From: Amblyomma americanum
Lineage: Eukaryota; Arthropoda; Arachnida; Ixodida; Ixodidae
Direction of reading: 5' to 3'
Assembly (NCBI RefSeq): GCF_052857255.1
Contig: NC_135498.1
Coordinates: 157,837,124 to 157,901,123 of the forward strand
Length of the DNA stretch: 64,000 bases
Made by a program: the position numbers and the translations under genes. The notes beneath the pieces are model-generated. The model did no database searches and was not told the DNA's origin. It saw only the letters and a program-made list of their open reading frames with translations. Each line of letters begins with the position of its first letter. The first letter of the stretch is position 1. Positions 44,787 through 55,710 of the stretch are shown here, piece by piece.

Positions 44787-45524
44787 CCGTGATCGTATCT
44801 CCTGAACACTTTGTTGGTTTCGTTTATTTCTGAAAGCTTCCCAATCGGTCCATTTGAAATTTCGCTTACTGCCGTGCGTCTTCTCCGGTGTCTGTACGTG
44901 TATTTCGACGATCATGTGGTCACTCCCCAGGTCGGACGACGTGTTTTTCCACGTGGTACCGGTCATCCCGGCATTTCGGACGAACGTCAGGCGCGGGGTC
45001 GTTTCTCGGGTAGTTGAGGTACCGATTCCCGTCGGGTGCGCCGGATCCGTAAGTAACGTGATGTCGAGTTCCTGCGCATCTTGCCCGAGTTGTCTTCCCT
45101 TGGCCGTGCTGCAGCCGTAACCCCATGCCGTGTCTGCCGCGTTGAAATCTCCCCCTGCAATCAGCGTCCAGGACCCGGCCATCTTGAGCGTCTTCTGAAA
45201 CAGCGCTCGGAAGCGTTGGCGGCGTTTCGATGGGCTGCTGTATAAGCTCAGTATGAATATATTTTGTTTCCTCTGCTTGGTGGGTATCAGTTCGATGAGA
45301 GCGTGTTCTACCTGGACGCCGCTTAGTTCGTGGTCAACGAATGTGAGAAGCTTCCTAACGAGCGTGCATACACCCCTCCCCTCAATTTTGCTGCCTTGCG
45401 TTTTGTAGCCTGTTAAGGTAGCCGCGTTGGCGAGCGTTTCTTGGAGTGATATTACGTCCGGTTTACGTGTTGCGTGTCTGCTGTGTTGACGTGTTGCGTG
45501 CCTGCTGTGTTGCTGTAGAACGTC

Positions 45525-45828
45525 GGCCCCGCCGCGGTGGCTCAGTGGTTAGGCCGCTCCACTACTGATCCGGAGTTCCCTGGTTCGAACCCGAACGCGG
45601 CGGCTGCGTTTTTATGGAGGAAAAACGCTAAGACGCTTGTGTGCTGTGCGATGTCAGTGCACGTTAAAGATACCCAGGTGGCCGAAATCATTCCGGAGCC
45701 CTCCACTACGCCACCTCTTCTTCCTTTCTTCTTTCACTCCCTCCTTTATCCCATCCCTTACGGCGCGGTTCAGGTGTCCAACGAATATATGAGACAGATA
45801 TTGCGCCATTTCCTTTCCCCCAAAACCA

Positions 45829-45857
<29 letters not shown>
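45525..45857 (+). mobile_element. SINE type B, full length, 9-bp TSD
   Basis: A 333-bp SINE: tRNA-like head with A box (tggctcagtgg at 45,538) and B box (ggttcgaaccc at 45,582), body with 'gtgctgtgcgatgtcagtgcacgtt', 'ttacggcgcggttcaggtgtcc' and an (ATT)n tail. Direct repeats tagaacgtc lie at 45,516-45,524 and 45,858-45,866. It is the best full-length reference for this family in the window. Confidence 0.92.
45538..45592 (+). promoter_or_regulatory. Pol III A and B boxes of a SINE
   Basis: A box tggctcagtgg (45,538-45,548) and B box ggttcgaaccc (45,582-45,592), 33 bp apart, fit the internal type-2 RNA polymerase III promoter of tRNA-derived SINEs. Confidence 0.75.
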
Positions 45858-45859
<2 letters not shown>

Positions 45860-46060
45860 GAACGTCATTTTTGACGGCGAAGCCGTGGCAGTTAGACTGC
45901 CATATTACAATTCCTTGGTTATTGTTGGCCATGTTGATGCTGATCCAAGTTACCCGGCTGCCCTTGATAGTGGCTCGGACCCGCATCACTGCTCGTTGGT
46001 GCGTGTCCGTGTTTCGAGAATACGGAGTGATTCAGTATTATCTGCATGTTTCCTTCAAGG

Positions 46061-46395
46061 TTACTGGTCTTGTTTGCGAGGCCGAGGAATGTTGCGTGCA
46101 GGGTCTGAATGGTACTTTCCATGGTGCATAGCATTTTCTTGATGTCTAATTTCCACTCGAACCTGGCTCTCGAAACCACCCTCGTGGTGTTGTATCGCCC
46201 GTTTCTTCGGGGCGGGCGCGTCCGCGTCAGGAACGCTCGCCGGTAGCTGCTGTTGTGCGTTCTGTTTGTTTTGTTCCATCCCGGTGCGCTCGCGTCTTAT
46301 TTCTCGCATCTTTTGCGTTAGCTTTTGGACTTGTTCGCGCATTACCGCATTCTCTTTTCGCATTTCTGCGTTCTCTCTCCTTAGCGCCTCTAAAT
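46061..46395 (-). pseudogene. LINE-d ORF1 C-terminal part (coiled coil)
   Basis: Minus-strand frame with a heptad-like charged helix (RKENAVMREQVQKLTQKMRE, IRRERTGMEQNKQ), then a Pro/Ala linker and basic tail. It extends a little upstream of its first Met (NLEALRREN) to the junction with repeat D at about 46,395. ORF1 of LINEs often has a coiled coil for trimerisation; no zinc knuckle is seen in this part. Confidence 0.5.
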
Positions 46396-46500
46396 TGTGG
46401 TGGTGGTGGTGGTTTTATTAAAAATAATAGTAAAAAGGAAGGAAAAGATTTTTGCTACCCCGGCATCTGCCATCGATACTGAAGCACCTGAGCTGGCATT
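46396..46500 (-). repeat. Repeat D fragment
   Basis: Reverse copy: 'ggtttttattaaaaataatagtaaaaaggaaggaaaagatttttgctaccccggcatctgcc', 'gaagcacctgagctgg'. Confidence 0.7.
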
Positions 46501-46576
46501 ATCGGCTTTTTGATTCTGCTCTGGGACTGCAGGTTCTGTTACGACCCCCTCCCGCGCGATGCCCCGGACAGTGATG

Positions 46577-46665
46577 GAGTGCTCCGGAATAATTTCGATC
46601 ACCTGGGGATCTTTAACTTGCACTGACATCGCAAGCCGCACGGTCGCCTTAGCCTTTCGCCTCCT
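46577..46665 (-). mobile_element. SINE body fragment
   Basis: Reverse copy: 'ggagtgctccggaataatttcgatcacctggggatctttaacttgcactgacatcgc'. Confidence 0.65.
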
Positions 46666-46959
46666 CCTCCCAATGGGGAGGGGGACGTGAGGTATATGAT
46701 AGAGGCTGTCTGCGTTGCCTAATGGGCCAGGAAAAACTTGCTGAAAAGATGGTCACAATTTGTGCGTTTATCTTGTTTTATTCATGTCAAAGACCGTCCT
46801 TCATCAGAGCAAGCAATGACTTTCTCACCCTGATTAGGGACGGTCCACCGTTCGTCCTCGCCTTAGAATGTGTAGGCAACCACCCAGCGTCCGTATGCGA
46901 CTTGTCGCCCCTCTCCCTCGTCGCTGTTCGTTCTCACCCTTGCGCCGTTTCCCTGCCTT

Positions 46960-48956
46960 CGTTGACGAGGAAAACTAAGTTCTGCCATTTCGTAGGCACG
47001 AATTGTCTGGTCTTCGATGATCTCAAGGCGTCATCTTTCCCCCCACAACGTCATAGAAGTCACTGTCGATGGACCGCCGATATCCGCGCTTGTTGACACG
47101 GCTTCCGTGGTTTCCATGATTCATGAAAGGCTATGCCGCTCACAACGCGCAGTAACAGCGTGATTTCGGGGTCTGTCGTTCCGCACTACCAGTAGAGAGC
47201 GAACTATACCTCTGACTAAAGGCGCAGCGCGGGCCGTCATTTCACGGTATTTTATACACAGTCAAGATCTCGGTCCAGTCGTTGTATCCCCATGACATGC
47301 GTGTGCGGCGGAAATTCTCGTCGTAACGCAATCCGTGATTGATTGCGCCTGCGCTGAGGTGGAAATTTCTGCGCTGTGCGACGAACTTATAGCTGAAACC
47401 CATTCAACCTGGATGCAGAAGCTCACCGTCGCTGAGGAAGACGAATTTGCACCGGAATCTTGAACGCTTGTTACTCTCTCGTATCCTGCCATGTCTGTAG
47501 TCACAGTTTTAAACATATCTTCTGCTTCCTTTGCGCGCCGCAAGAACCTGCCGCTGTTTTATGCTGTCCTTGATGTCCACAAGAAGTGTTACGGTTATTT
47601 ATAATCCGTCCCCGTATCCACTTACCCTTATGCGTGGTGGGTCGCTTTACTCCATTCATCCTCCATTCTCGATGTTCGCATGACTGCCTACAGTCCCGCA
47701 GTGAACCCTCTGCATTCAGAGTCCGTGCCTGATACGTTGCATGACGACAAATTTCCAACGACCCACCGTGAGCAGCTGCCCGGATGCCTTTAGGCATCAC
47801 GTCAACTGTCCCTCCTCGCACCGAGACCGGTTCTCACACGTTTTGTCGCTGAAGTCGAGTGTCACGTGAATAATGAGCATGTTGAGAACGGTCTGAACCG
47901 TGGCGTCACAACCCTCGCCGAGCCCTTGATATTCTCCGCTGGCACCGGTAAAAAGAAAGGTGGTTTTACCAGATTATGCATTCTTTAGCGCCGCTTCAAC
48001 AATGTTAGGCATAGAGACAATAACCCCCTTCTCCGTTTGTCTTGATTGTCTTCAAAGCACAGAGTACTTTGCGTCCCTCGACCTAAATGCTGGCAACTGG
48101 CATGTGCCGATGGCTTATGAATTGAGGTTTATGCGGGCTTTAAGTCCCAAAGCGGCTCTAGCTATGAGGAACGCCGTACTGAAGGGCTCAAGAAATTGCG
48201 GTCACCTGGGGTTCTTTAACGTGCACTGGAATCGTGCACAGTACACGGGCCTCTAGAATTGCGCCTCCAGCGGAATTCGACCACCGTGGCCAGGATCGCA
48301 CCCGCGTATTTCGGGCGGGCTGCCGAATGCCATAACCACTCAGCCACCGCGGTGGCGCAAGTGCCGATGGCCGCTTCTGACCGAGAGAAGAAGGCATTCG
48401 TTACATCCGGCGGTGTATGCGGGTTTAGTGTGATGTCACTCGGCCTGTGAAAAGCGTTAGTCACTTTCCAATGGATGAAGGAAAACATCTTGCGCAAGCT
48501 CAAGTTGCCCGCGTTCCTCTGCTACCTAGACAGCATCCTTGTCTTTTCCAACGATTTCCGCTTCAAACTCGCGCGCCTACAGCAATTTTCGGCGTGCCTA
48601 ACCGACGCCGACCTGCAGCTAAATCTGAGAAGTGCCACTGCGGAGCCAGGCAGTTGATAATCTTGCGCCGCATAGTCTCTAAGCTAGACCATTTCCATGG
48701 CCCGTCCAAGCTCCCTGCTGTTGCGTAATTTCCAGACCGGCTTCGATCAAGCAACTTCGAAACTTATCAGCTCCGTGTTTCCATTTTCAGCGGTTCGTCC
48801 ACAATTGTGCGTATATCACTCTCCCCGTGACGAAGCTGCTTGGCCGCACCACGTGACTTGTCCGCCGAAGAAGAGGAAGCGTTCGCTGACTTCACCGTCA
48901 GTACTCCGGCACTACGTGCCAGCAACACTTAGCGAGGTAAAAATTGACACGAGTGC
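46960..48956 (+). pseudogene. Decayed Ty3/Gypsy pol: protease, RT, start of RNase H
   Basis: Plus-strand fragments in order: a protease-like block near 47.05-47.14 kb (VTVDGPPISALVDTASVVSM; DTA where DTG is usual) with a following segment IDCACAEVEISALCDELIAE; RT finger block near 48.05 kb (STEYFASLDLNAGNWHVPM); palm near 48.51 kb (FLCYLDSILVFSNDF, YLDS in place of YLDD); thumb near 48.78 kb (CFHFQRFVHN); then EVKIDTSAVAL, the first RNase H block, cut off by repeat R at about 48,957. Many stops and frame changes, clearly dead. No LTRs found beside it. Confidence 0.7.
48186..48358 (-). mobile_element. SINE type A in Gypsy RT
   Basis: Reverse Ruka-like SINE. The tRNA head is at the right ('gccataaccactcagccaccgcggtgg'); the body is 'gttctttaacgtgcactggaatcgtgcacagtacacgggcctctagaatt'. 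It separates the Gypsy RT finger block from the palm block. Confidence 0.8.
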
Positions 48957-50720
48957 AGTGGCGCTCTTTGGCCACAGATGCTCTTGCGCCATAATAAAGT
49001 CATCATCAAGAAAAGAGGTTAATCGACGCTGTCTACCGTTGCCCGGTTACGCTAAATGCAGCAATTTCGCCGTATGTTGCGCCATTTCTAGCAATTTAGC
49101 ATACTGCAGACATACTAGCGGAGATGTATTCCGGTTATACGTAGGGAAGCTGCGCATGCGCAGTGGCAAAGGCCGGGAAGGATTACTGCGCGTGCGGAGC
49201 AGGCAAGCGTGTCCGCTAGTACGTCGTCAAGTTCCGTCTTAGTGGCGCAATCTGCTTGTTAGCAGGAGAACCAGTGTTGTCAACAAAATCGACGCTCGTC
49301 TTTGAGCTAAAAGGGGCACATTCGTCACTCTAAAGAAAAAAAAATAAAGCAAGGTTATCACTCATACGTTTTCTAATAGGCGGGACGAGACGAAGCGAAA
49401 GACCGGTGCCCCATTCTTCAGCAATTAATGCGCTGGAGTGGGCAGTAACAACGACGAATCCTGTCCGACGAGAGGCTTCCTGCAAAGAAGGGCGCCGCCA
49501 TGTTTGTCGTCGCGGGAATGCGATTTCTTAGAATCGGCGCCCGCAGTCTGTCCGGAACCAATCGCGCTTTCATGTGGGGTTTTCGGCGGAATCTCCGCAG
49601 CGGCAGCGGATTCTGCTCGCCCTCACTATTGGATCCTTTTTTTTTATTGCATGACAACTATGTGGACACATTTTAAGGTTGTTTCGCACCGAAGTGGTGG
49701 CCTTGTGGGAGAGCACCCACTTCGCATTCGGGCGGTGCTGGGTTCGGTCCCTAGCGCCGCCGGGTACCCAGCAGTTTTCTAATGAGCACGAGGTTTCTCC
49801 AGGGCTGGTGCTGGGATGGCTGAATGGGCGAAATGCTTGTGAATGAGGCCGTAGACCAAAGCAGTCTGCGGACGGGCCAGTGATTCGCTCCGCCGTCCAT
49901 ATCCACATATCCACGTCGTGCGGCTTCAAAACCCGCTTATGGTCCTTTTTTTTGGTCAGTCATGACAGCAGTGTTTTATTGTTTATGACGTAGCCCACCG
50001 AAGCGATGGCCCTGTGGGAGAGCACATCCACCTCGCAATTGGGAATGTCGTTCCCACACCGCGCGCCCTGCATTATTGTTGAGCTTCGTCTGCTTTGCTA
50101 TTTTCATCATTTCACCTTCGATGGTAATTATTTCCCGGTAGCAGAGAGCTGCAGCATATATGTTTATGCCTAATGCTCATAACTGCTACATTTTCTTCGC
50201 TCATTAGCTCGAATGATCGCCTAATGTATGCAGCGCACAATTGACGGCAGTTTAGTCATGATAGCTGCTAGGAGGTAGTTAATTGAGGGGCTTCAGCTAG
50301 GAGGCCGATGACAGAGTGTTCGCCGAAGACAAGGCCCCCTCTCTGTCTAATGACTATCTTGCAGTCGCTGCGAGCGAGCTGCGGAACTGTGCCGCATGTC
50401 TGCGGTAGGTGTGATCCATTTCGTCTTGTTGATAAACACACCAATCAGATAATCGTTTGCCAGGGTGGTATTTTCTCGCCTTCCAGATGAGAATCTGAAC
50501 ATTTATTCTTGTTGTTTAGCGGTATATCACCCATATTTGACTCTTGCACGTTGGGGTAAATCATCGCTTACGCCGCCTACGCTTGGTAGGAGTATACGTC
50601 CGGCCGGGGGGTTCGGCCTAGATTAGCAGTGTGATATGACAGTGCTTCTCTATAGTGTTGTAAAAATGCAATCGTCTGTCAAATTCGATAGGAATTCGTG
50701 ACAGATCGTTCCGGATATTC
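48957..50720 (+). repeat. Composite repeat R, copy 3 (left part)
   Basis: Same block order as copies 1 and 2, from 'gcgctctttggccacagatgctcttgcgcc' to 'ggtaggagtatacgtccgg'. Family-C tRNA-like module at about 49,685-49,940. The tail (50,405-50,715) is also found at 16,263-16,575. This copy is uninterrupted where copy 2 holds the LTR element. Confidence 0.7.
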
Positions 50721-50721
50721 G

Positions 50722-51508
50722 AGGCCTCAATAGGAACAGTTGGGGATGAAGGTTAATGGAGAATTCCTAAATAATATAAGATTCGATAATGCCCTTGGAT
50801 TGCTTAGTCACTTACTAGGTGTAACGAAAATCATAATCAATGAGCTAGACAGCTCGAGCAGAACAGTTGGTCGAAAAATTAACACCCGGAAAACCAAAGT
50901 AATGTTCAACAGTCTATCGAGAGAACAGCAGTTCACAGTTGGCAGCGAGGCGCTGGAAGTGCTAAAAGAATACACCTGATAAGGGCAGGTAGTGACCGCT
51001 GATCCGCATTCGAAGAGAGAAATAACAAGAAGGATAAGAATGTGGTAAAGCGCATATAATTATAAATGGCAACCTACCAATATCCCTAAAGAGACAAATG
51101 TACAACAGCTGTATCTTTCCAGTACTCACCTACCGGGGAAAAAAGTGGAGGCTAACGAAAAGCGTTCATCTTAACTTAAGAGAAACACAGGGAGCTGTGG
51201 AAAGAAAAATGATAGATGTAACTTTAAAAGACAGTAAGAGAGCAGAGAGGGTGAGGGAACAAGCATGACACCATCGTAAAAATCAAGAGGAAGTAATGGG
51301 CTTCGGCAGGGCATGTAATGCGAAGGCAAGATAACCTATGATTGCTAAGGGCAACGGAGTGGATTCTAACAGAAGACAAGAGCGGATGAGGTTTAGAAGT
51401 ATGCAGGCATAAGGTTGGCGCAGCTGGCAATGGATAGTGTTGATTGGAGATACATGGGAGAAGCTTTTGCCCTGCAGAGGGTGCAGGGAGGCTGATGATG
51501 ATGATGTG
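50722..51508 (+). pseudogene. RTE-type LINE 3' fragment
   Basis: The first 79 codons are open: GMKVNGEFLNNIRF, then a degraded catalytic block (DNALGLLSH where a FADDIVLLSH-like sequence is expected), NELDSSSRTVGRKINTRKTK and FTVGSEALEVLKEYT. The remainder is a decayed C-terminus to 'gggtgcagggaggctgatgatgatgatg', the RTE-style tail. Its paralogue with a SINE insert is at 12.95-13.96 kb. Confidence 0.7.
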
Positions 51509-51720
51509 CTTGGGAAAATGTCGTGGCACAAAGCGTTGGGTTGGAGGGCCAATTATATCTTAAGCCATAAATAACCCTATTGGTGCGTTCACATTTTGGC
51601 GTACGGCGGCGATAGCGAACGAAATCCGCTTCCGCCAAAATTCTGCCTCGTTCACAGGTGACGGCTACCATGTCGCCGCTAGTCGTCTGCTCAGGGCGTG
51701 CACAGATAGGGAAAGAAAAG
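51505..51720 (+). repeat. Family-C repeat, 3' half
   Basis: As at 13,957-14,180: 'gtgcttgggaaaatgtcgtggc', 'ggcggcgatagcgaacgaaatccgc', 'taccatgtcgccgctagtcgtctgctca'. Confidence 0.6.
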
Positions 51721-53530
51721 AGGTCAATAGACGCTGTCTACCGTTGCCAGGTTAAGATAAATGCAGCAATTTTCCGGGATGATACGCCATTTCTACAAAT
51801 TTCGCATACCGGAGACTTACTAGGTGCCACGTAAACCGGTTTTACCACGGCCGTGGGTTTATGGAGGGAACCTTCCCATTCGCGAAAAGGTTAAGTAAAA
51901 TACTGTTTTCAGCGTCGTATCATATGGGCTACCATTTTTGAGCACAAGATCACACAGCCATTACACGCCTCCTGAGTGCTCGTCGCGACGATTGCTGCGT
52001 CTGATGGTTCGGTTTCGACAGGCTCTCTTTCAGCTGATTCGGCTTTAATGGTGTGGAGAGACGACACTATGGGTTGGCAAAAGCTACGAAGCACATCTGA
52101 GAACCCTAATTTGAACCATTTAGGCGCAAAAACATGATCAGGCTTCATGTCCAGGAGAGCTGCTCTGCTCTCTAGGCACTTCAAGCCAACGAATGATCGC
52201 CTGAATACTTGTCTTTGCATCCGCTGAAGATTTTCCTGAATGTTTCTTGTTGTTATTATCAGTGCTTCTGCGGCAGCGCAGGTCGTTGTCGTAGTGTGCA
52301 CATTCAGGCAGACACCGCTCCAACACGCACACATGCACATCGTACGCATATGATTACAACCTGTTAACTGTGCTTAGGAAACCTAAAAGATTTTCTACTG
52401 GTTTCTCAAAAACAGAAAGGCGAGAAAAATATACACACATATGTTAACTATCATGGAAGCAGAACGTGCATCAAGCAGCCTTCAAGAACTGGTGTTTAAT
52501 CGTTTCGAAGGATTCCGCGTCATTAATGTTATAACTCGTGCATGGCAAGGCGTTCATACTATACAAAGTTCACAATTATGTCAGTCTCAGAGGTCACTCG
52601 ATACCCGGATAGGAAAATGCTCGAGGTCTCGTTGGTGTTTAGTCATCAACTTCACTCTGAGCGTTGGCCTACGGAGTCACTTTTAGTGGCGGTCTCCCAT
52701 AGACCGCGAGGAAGTGGCAACCACCCCGCACAGCAACCATAACGCAAATTCTTTATTCCGAATATGGTCCATGAAATCCGCGCTACTTGGAACGAAGATC
52801 AACACCAGCACCAAGACGGCATTTAATGCACGGACTGACGGCGAGCGTTTTCCGTTCGCATGGCTGTGCACTGCGCAATCTAAAGTAGCGGTACGTAGGA
52901 GCACAAGACGTCCTTCTTTTGCGTTCCTAGTTCGCGCTCGGGCGCTCCAGTTGCCATTGGCCGCACACCTTAACTGACGAGCAGTGGGGTCTCACTAGAC
53001 AGGCAAACGCAACTGCAGAGCAATTGAAAGCACGTAGTGACGGTTTCAGTGACGGAACAACTTGTTTATGCGGCTATAATGTGCGCTTAACCCTCGCAGG
53101 TGTTCTATGATCATAAGATTTCTTGCTATATTGGATATCTGGTGCTGGCGAATATTTGTTGCTTTCACCCGTACCGAAATAGCGCATTACAAACAGGAGC
53201 GAACAGGGGCAGTGCGTCCTTGTGCGGTTCGGTTCCGTGAAGCTTGCAAACGATCGCATCCCGCACCTTTAACTCTGGGTCCCTGTGTCCGAATTCCTGC
53301 AATCCACAACACAGCATGTATTTCCTCTACCTTTCTGCATCTTCGTAGAGAAAACACATTTGGAAGAAATCCGCGATATTTCCACTGCTGCGTCGACGCC
53401 TACACGCCAGCGACGTACTCCGCCCTTAATGGCGCCGTGTTCCGTGCCTGTCGGTGGCGCCATCTGTTCTCGAACGGAAGAACGGCGCTTTGTAAACAGT
53501 CTACATTTCAGCTAGTACATCTCCGATATG
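51720..53530 (+). repeat. Composite repeat R, copy 3 (right part)
   Basis: 51,720-51,850 repeats the 'gacgctgtctaccgttgccaggtta' block of the R start. 51,960-53,530 aligns with 14,195-15,716 ('gcctcctgagtgctcgtcgcgacg', 'gcttctgcggcagcgcaggtcg', 'cacatgcacatcgtacgcat'). It is non-coding except for the minus-strand THAP relic. Confidence 0.65.
53195..53465 (-). pseudogene. Relic THAP zinc-finger N-terminus (second copy)
   Basis: Minus-strand frame 53,463-53,269 ends MQKGRGNTCCVVDCRNSDTG, then a stop. One base out of frame it continues KVRDAIVCKLHGTEPHKDAL. The CCVVDC start is THAP-like. Paralogue at 15.39-15.66 kb. No transposase core follows. Same caveats as the first copy. Confidence 0.42.
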
Positions 53531-53547
53531 CTGAAGATGTGTAGATG

Positions 53548-54489
53548 AGTTCAGCCTAATGGGGCCATCTACTTGTTAACAGAGGAACCACTATTGTCAA
53601 CAAAAACCAACGCTCCGCTTTAGGCTGAAAGGGGCAGTATCACCACTCTAAAAAAAAACCAAATTGATCACTCATACGTTTATTTATAGGCAAGATGAGA
53701 CGAAGCGACAGACCGGTGCCCCATTTGTGACCAGTTAACGCGTTGCAATGGGCAGTAACAACGACGCATCCTGCCCGAAGAGAGACGTCTTCTAACGAAG
53801 GGTGCTGCCATGTTCGTCGTCGCGCGAATGCAACTTCCTAGAATCGGCGCCAGAAGTTTGTACGGAACCGATCGCGCTTTCATGTGGGGTTTTCGGCGCA
53901 ATCTCTACAGTGGCGGCGAAAAGTGCTAGCTTTCAAGGGCTACTCTTTTTTATTATTTTATGACAACTGGGTGTAAATTTTTTAAGGATGTTACATACCG
54001 GAGCGTTAGCCTTTTCGTGAGCACCCGCCTCGCATTCGGGATGTGCTGGGTTCACTCCCCAGCGCCGCCGGGTACCCGCCGGTTTTCTAATAGGTACAAG
54101 GTTTCTCCTTGCCTGGTGCTTGGATGACGTAATTGGCGAGAAGCTTGGGAAATGGCCCGTGGAGCAAACCAGTGTATTGACGGGTGAGCAATTCGCTCCG
54201 CCGTATAGCAACCACCTATCCACGTTGTGCGGCTTCAAAACCCGCTTGAGACCCTTTTTTTCTTGTGGCCATTCGTGAGAACAGTATTTTTTTTTCTTTA
54301 AGATGTAACCCACCGAAGCAATGGCATTGTGGTAGAGCATATCCATCCCATATGAGGCAATTTCGTTCCCACCCCGCCCGCCCTGCATTATCGTCGAGCG
54401 ATGTCTATGCTGCTATTTCATTCGTTCCACCTTCGAAGAAGATAGTGCGATCTAGTGCGGAACGGTGCCCTTGCGGTGCATGTCTGCAT
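53548..54489 (+). repeat. Composite repeat R, copy 4 (partial)
   Basis: 'gttcagcctaatggggccatctacttgtt', 'tgggcagtaacaacgacgcatcctg', 'catgtggggttttcggcg', family-C module 53,990-54,245, 'cccaccgaagcaatggcattgtgg'. It jumps at about 54,440 to the 'gcggaacggtgcc...gcatgtctgc' block, lacking some 200 bp present in copies 1-3, then is joined to a LINE-a-family 3' fragment. Confidence 0.65.
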
Positions 54490-54734
54490 AGGAAATTGGA
54501 TCAATTTAATGGAAAAGAACCATAGCCTAGAACAATATCGATACTGCAACAGGCCGATCAAAAGGAATGTGCTTTATGACAACTCAAGAGGCAGGGCCGT
54601 ACTCTTTGAAGCTAATTATGGGTGTCTTAGAACGCGCAGCTACAAAAATAAATTTAACGAAAAAGGTGACACATGTGCTCTGTGTGGTAAACCTGTAAAA
54701 ACAACAGAACACCTCATACTAAAATGTCATATGG

Positions 54735-55710
54735 GCACACTACTGACTCCTATAGTGGCGCCGTATCGCGGCTAAACTGTATTACCTGGCAGTTGGCAAG
54801 CCTTGATCCATCTCAAGGCTTGATGCCTTCTCGTCTTCATCTCTCGAGCTGCTTGCTGCCTTGCGCGTTCCAACAGCGTTTTGCACGTACAAGTAAACGA
54901 GCCCTAGCTGCGTACGTCAACCGTTTCTCGGCGACATATTTGGTGGAGATGCTGGTACATGGTCCATGTACGCGGACCTCGAGGACACTCTTGACGTCAG
55001 TTCCCAACGCGTGCCTACAAAACCAGTCCACAAGGTGAGCCGCCGCTCGCGAGGCCTACAACCAGAGTTCGGCCAACTCGCAAGATCAGCAAGGACCATG
55101 ACGTCCGCTACGGCTAGCCAGGCAAGTCAGCTTTCCGGGAATGCCCCGCCGTTCGTCCTTCACACACCTCGGTCGCCCCCATCATTCCACGGTGAGAGGT
55201 TTGAGGACGTCGAAGACTGGTTGGCCAGCTTTGACCGTGTGGCGGGCTTCAACGAGTGGGACGGCTAGCGCAAATTGCCGAACGTGTACTTCACACTACA
55301 GGACTCGGCCAAGACGTGGTATGTGAACCACGGAGCTTCTTTCACTAAGTGGGAGATCTTTCGCCGAGGGCTCTTAGCCACGTTCAACGCCAGCGAACGA
55401 AAGGAGAAGGCTGAAATCGCCTTGCAATCGAGGTCTCAGCAGCCGAACGAGAGCGTCGCCATTCTCATTGAGGACATGACGCGACTCTTGAATCGCGCCG
55501 ACCCTGCTATGCCCGTGGACAAGAAGGTACGCCACTTAATTCGCGGCCTAAAAGAGCAATTGTTTGCCGGACTGGTAAGTGACCCGCCAAGAACGGTGGC
55601 CGACTTTGACGAGGAGGCATCAAGCCCCGAGATGGCTCAAGGCTTGCCAAGTGCCAGGTAATACAGATAAGCCGCGATACGGTGCCACTATAAGAGTCAG
55701 TAGTGTGGCA
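54735..55710. mobile_element. Fold-back Gypsy remnant: LTR-gag-inverted LTR (976 bp)
   Basis: About 100 bp at the left end (54,735-54,836) match, in inverted orientation, the right end (55,610-55,710) at roughly 90%: 'cacactactgactc', 'ccgtatcgcggct', 'tgtattacctggca', 'ttggcaagccttga'. The left copy is part of an LTR of about 200 bp ending near 54,936. It is followed by leader and a gag frame that runs directly into the inverted LTR piece. Direct repeats atatgg lie at 54,729-54,734 and 55,711-55,716, and the paralogue at 15.96 kb has this site once. Confidence 0.75.
55098..55622 (+). pseudogene. Gypsy gag fragment
   Basis: Frame from ATG at 55,098, broken by one TAG at 55,266-55,268, then open to the inverted LTR. 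Motifs: FHGERFEDVEDWLASFDRVA, LPNVYFTLQDSAKTWYVNHG, KWEIFRRGLLATFNASERKE, PNESVAILIEDMTRLLNRAD, KVRHLIRGLKEQLFAGLVSD. This is a typical retrotransposon capsid (Retrotrans_gag-like) region. The C-terminal zinc knuckle and all of pol are missing. The codons after ADFDEEA belong to the inverted LTR. Confidence 0.8.

Larger units (their letters stand above)
44799..45932 (-). pseudogene. LINE-d ORF2 start and endonuclease domain
   Basis: ORF2 appears to start at 45,932 (MANNNQGIVIWQSNCHGF, the typical N-terminus of such endonucleases). It continues past the SINE at 45,525-45,857 with SLQETLANAATLTGY (Glu box), IFILSLYSSPSKRRQRF, AGSWTLIAGGDFNAADTAWG (GDFN box) and SSDLGSDHMIVEI (SDH box). The 45,182-44,472 frame is open; upstream parts are in other frames. 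Catalytic residues are retained. Confidence 0.8.
33259..46395 (-). mobile_element. LINE-d, split by repeat D, an 8-kb DNA transposon and SINEs
   Basis: One minus-strand LINE: ORF1 end (46,395-46,061), endonuclease (45,932-44,799), RT (44,531-43,148), then after the nested block the post-RT region, RNase H and C-terminus (34,760-33,259). Without the insertions it is about 4.5 kb, close to full length. SINEs sit at 44,544-44,786 and 45,525-45,857. Repeat D interrupts it at about 43,147/34,760, and the DNA transposon interrupts repeat D. The YADD box is intact but stops and truncations make it inactive. Confidence 0.82.

Noticed and set aside
47262..47821. Minus-strand ORFs in the Gypsy relic
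   Set aside because: Antisense to plus-strand pol fragments that show protease and RT motifs.
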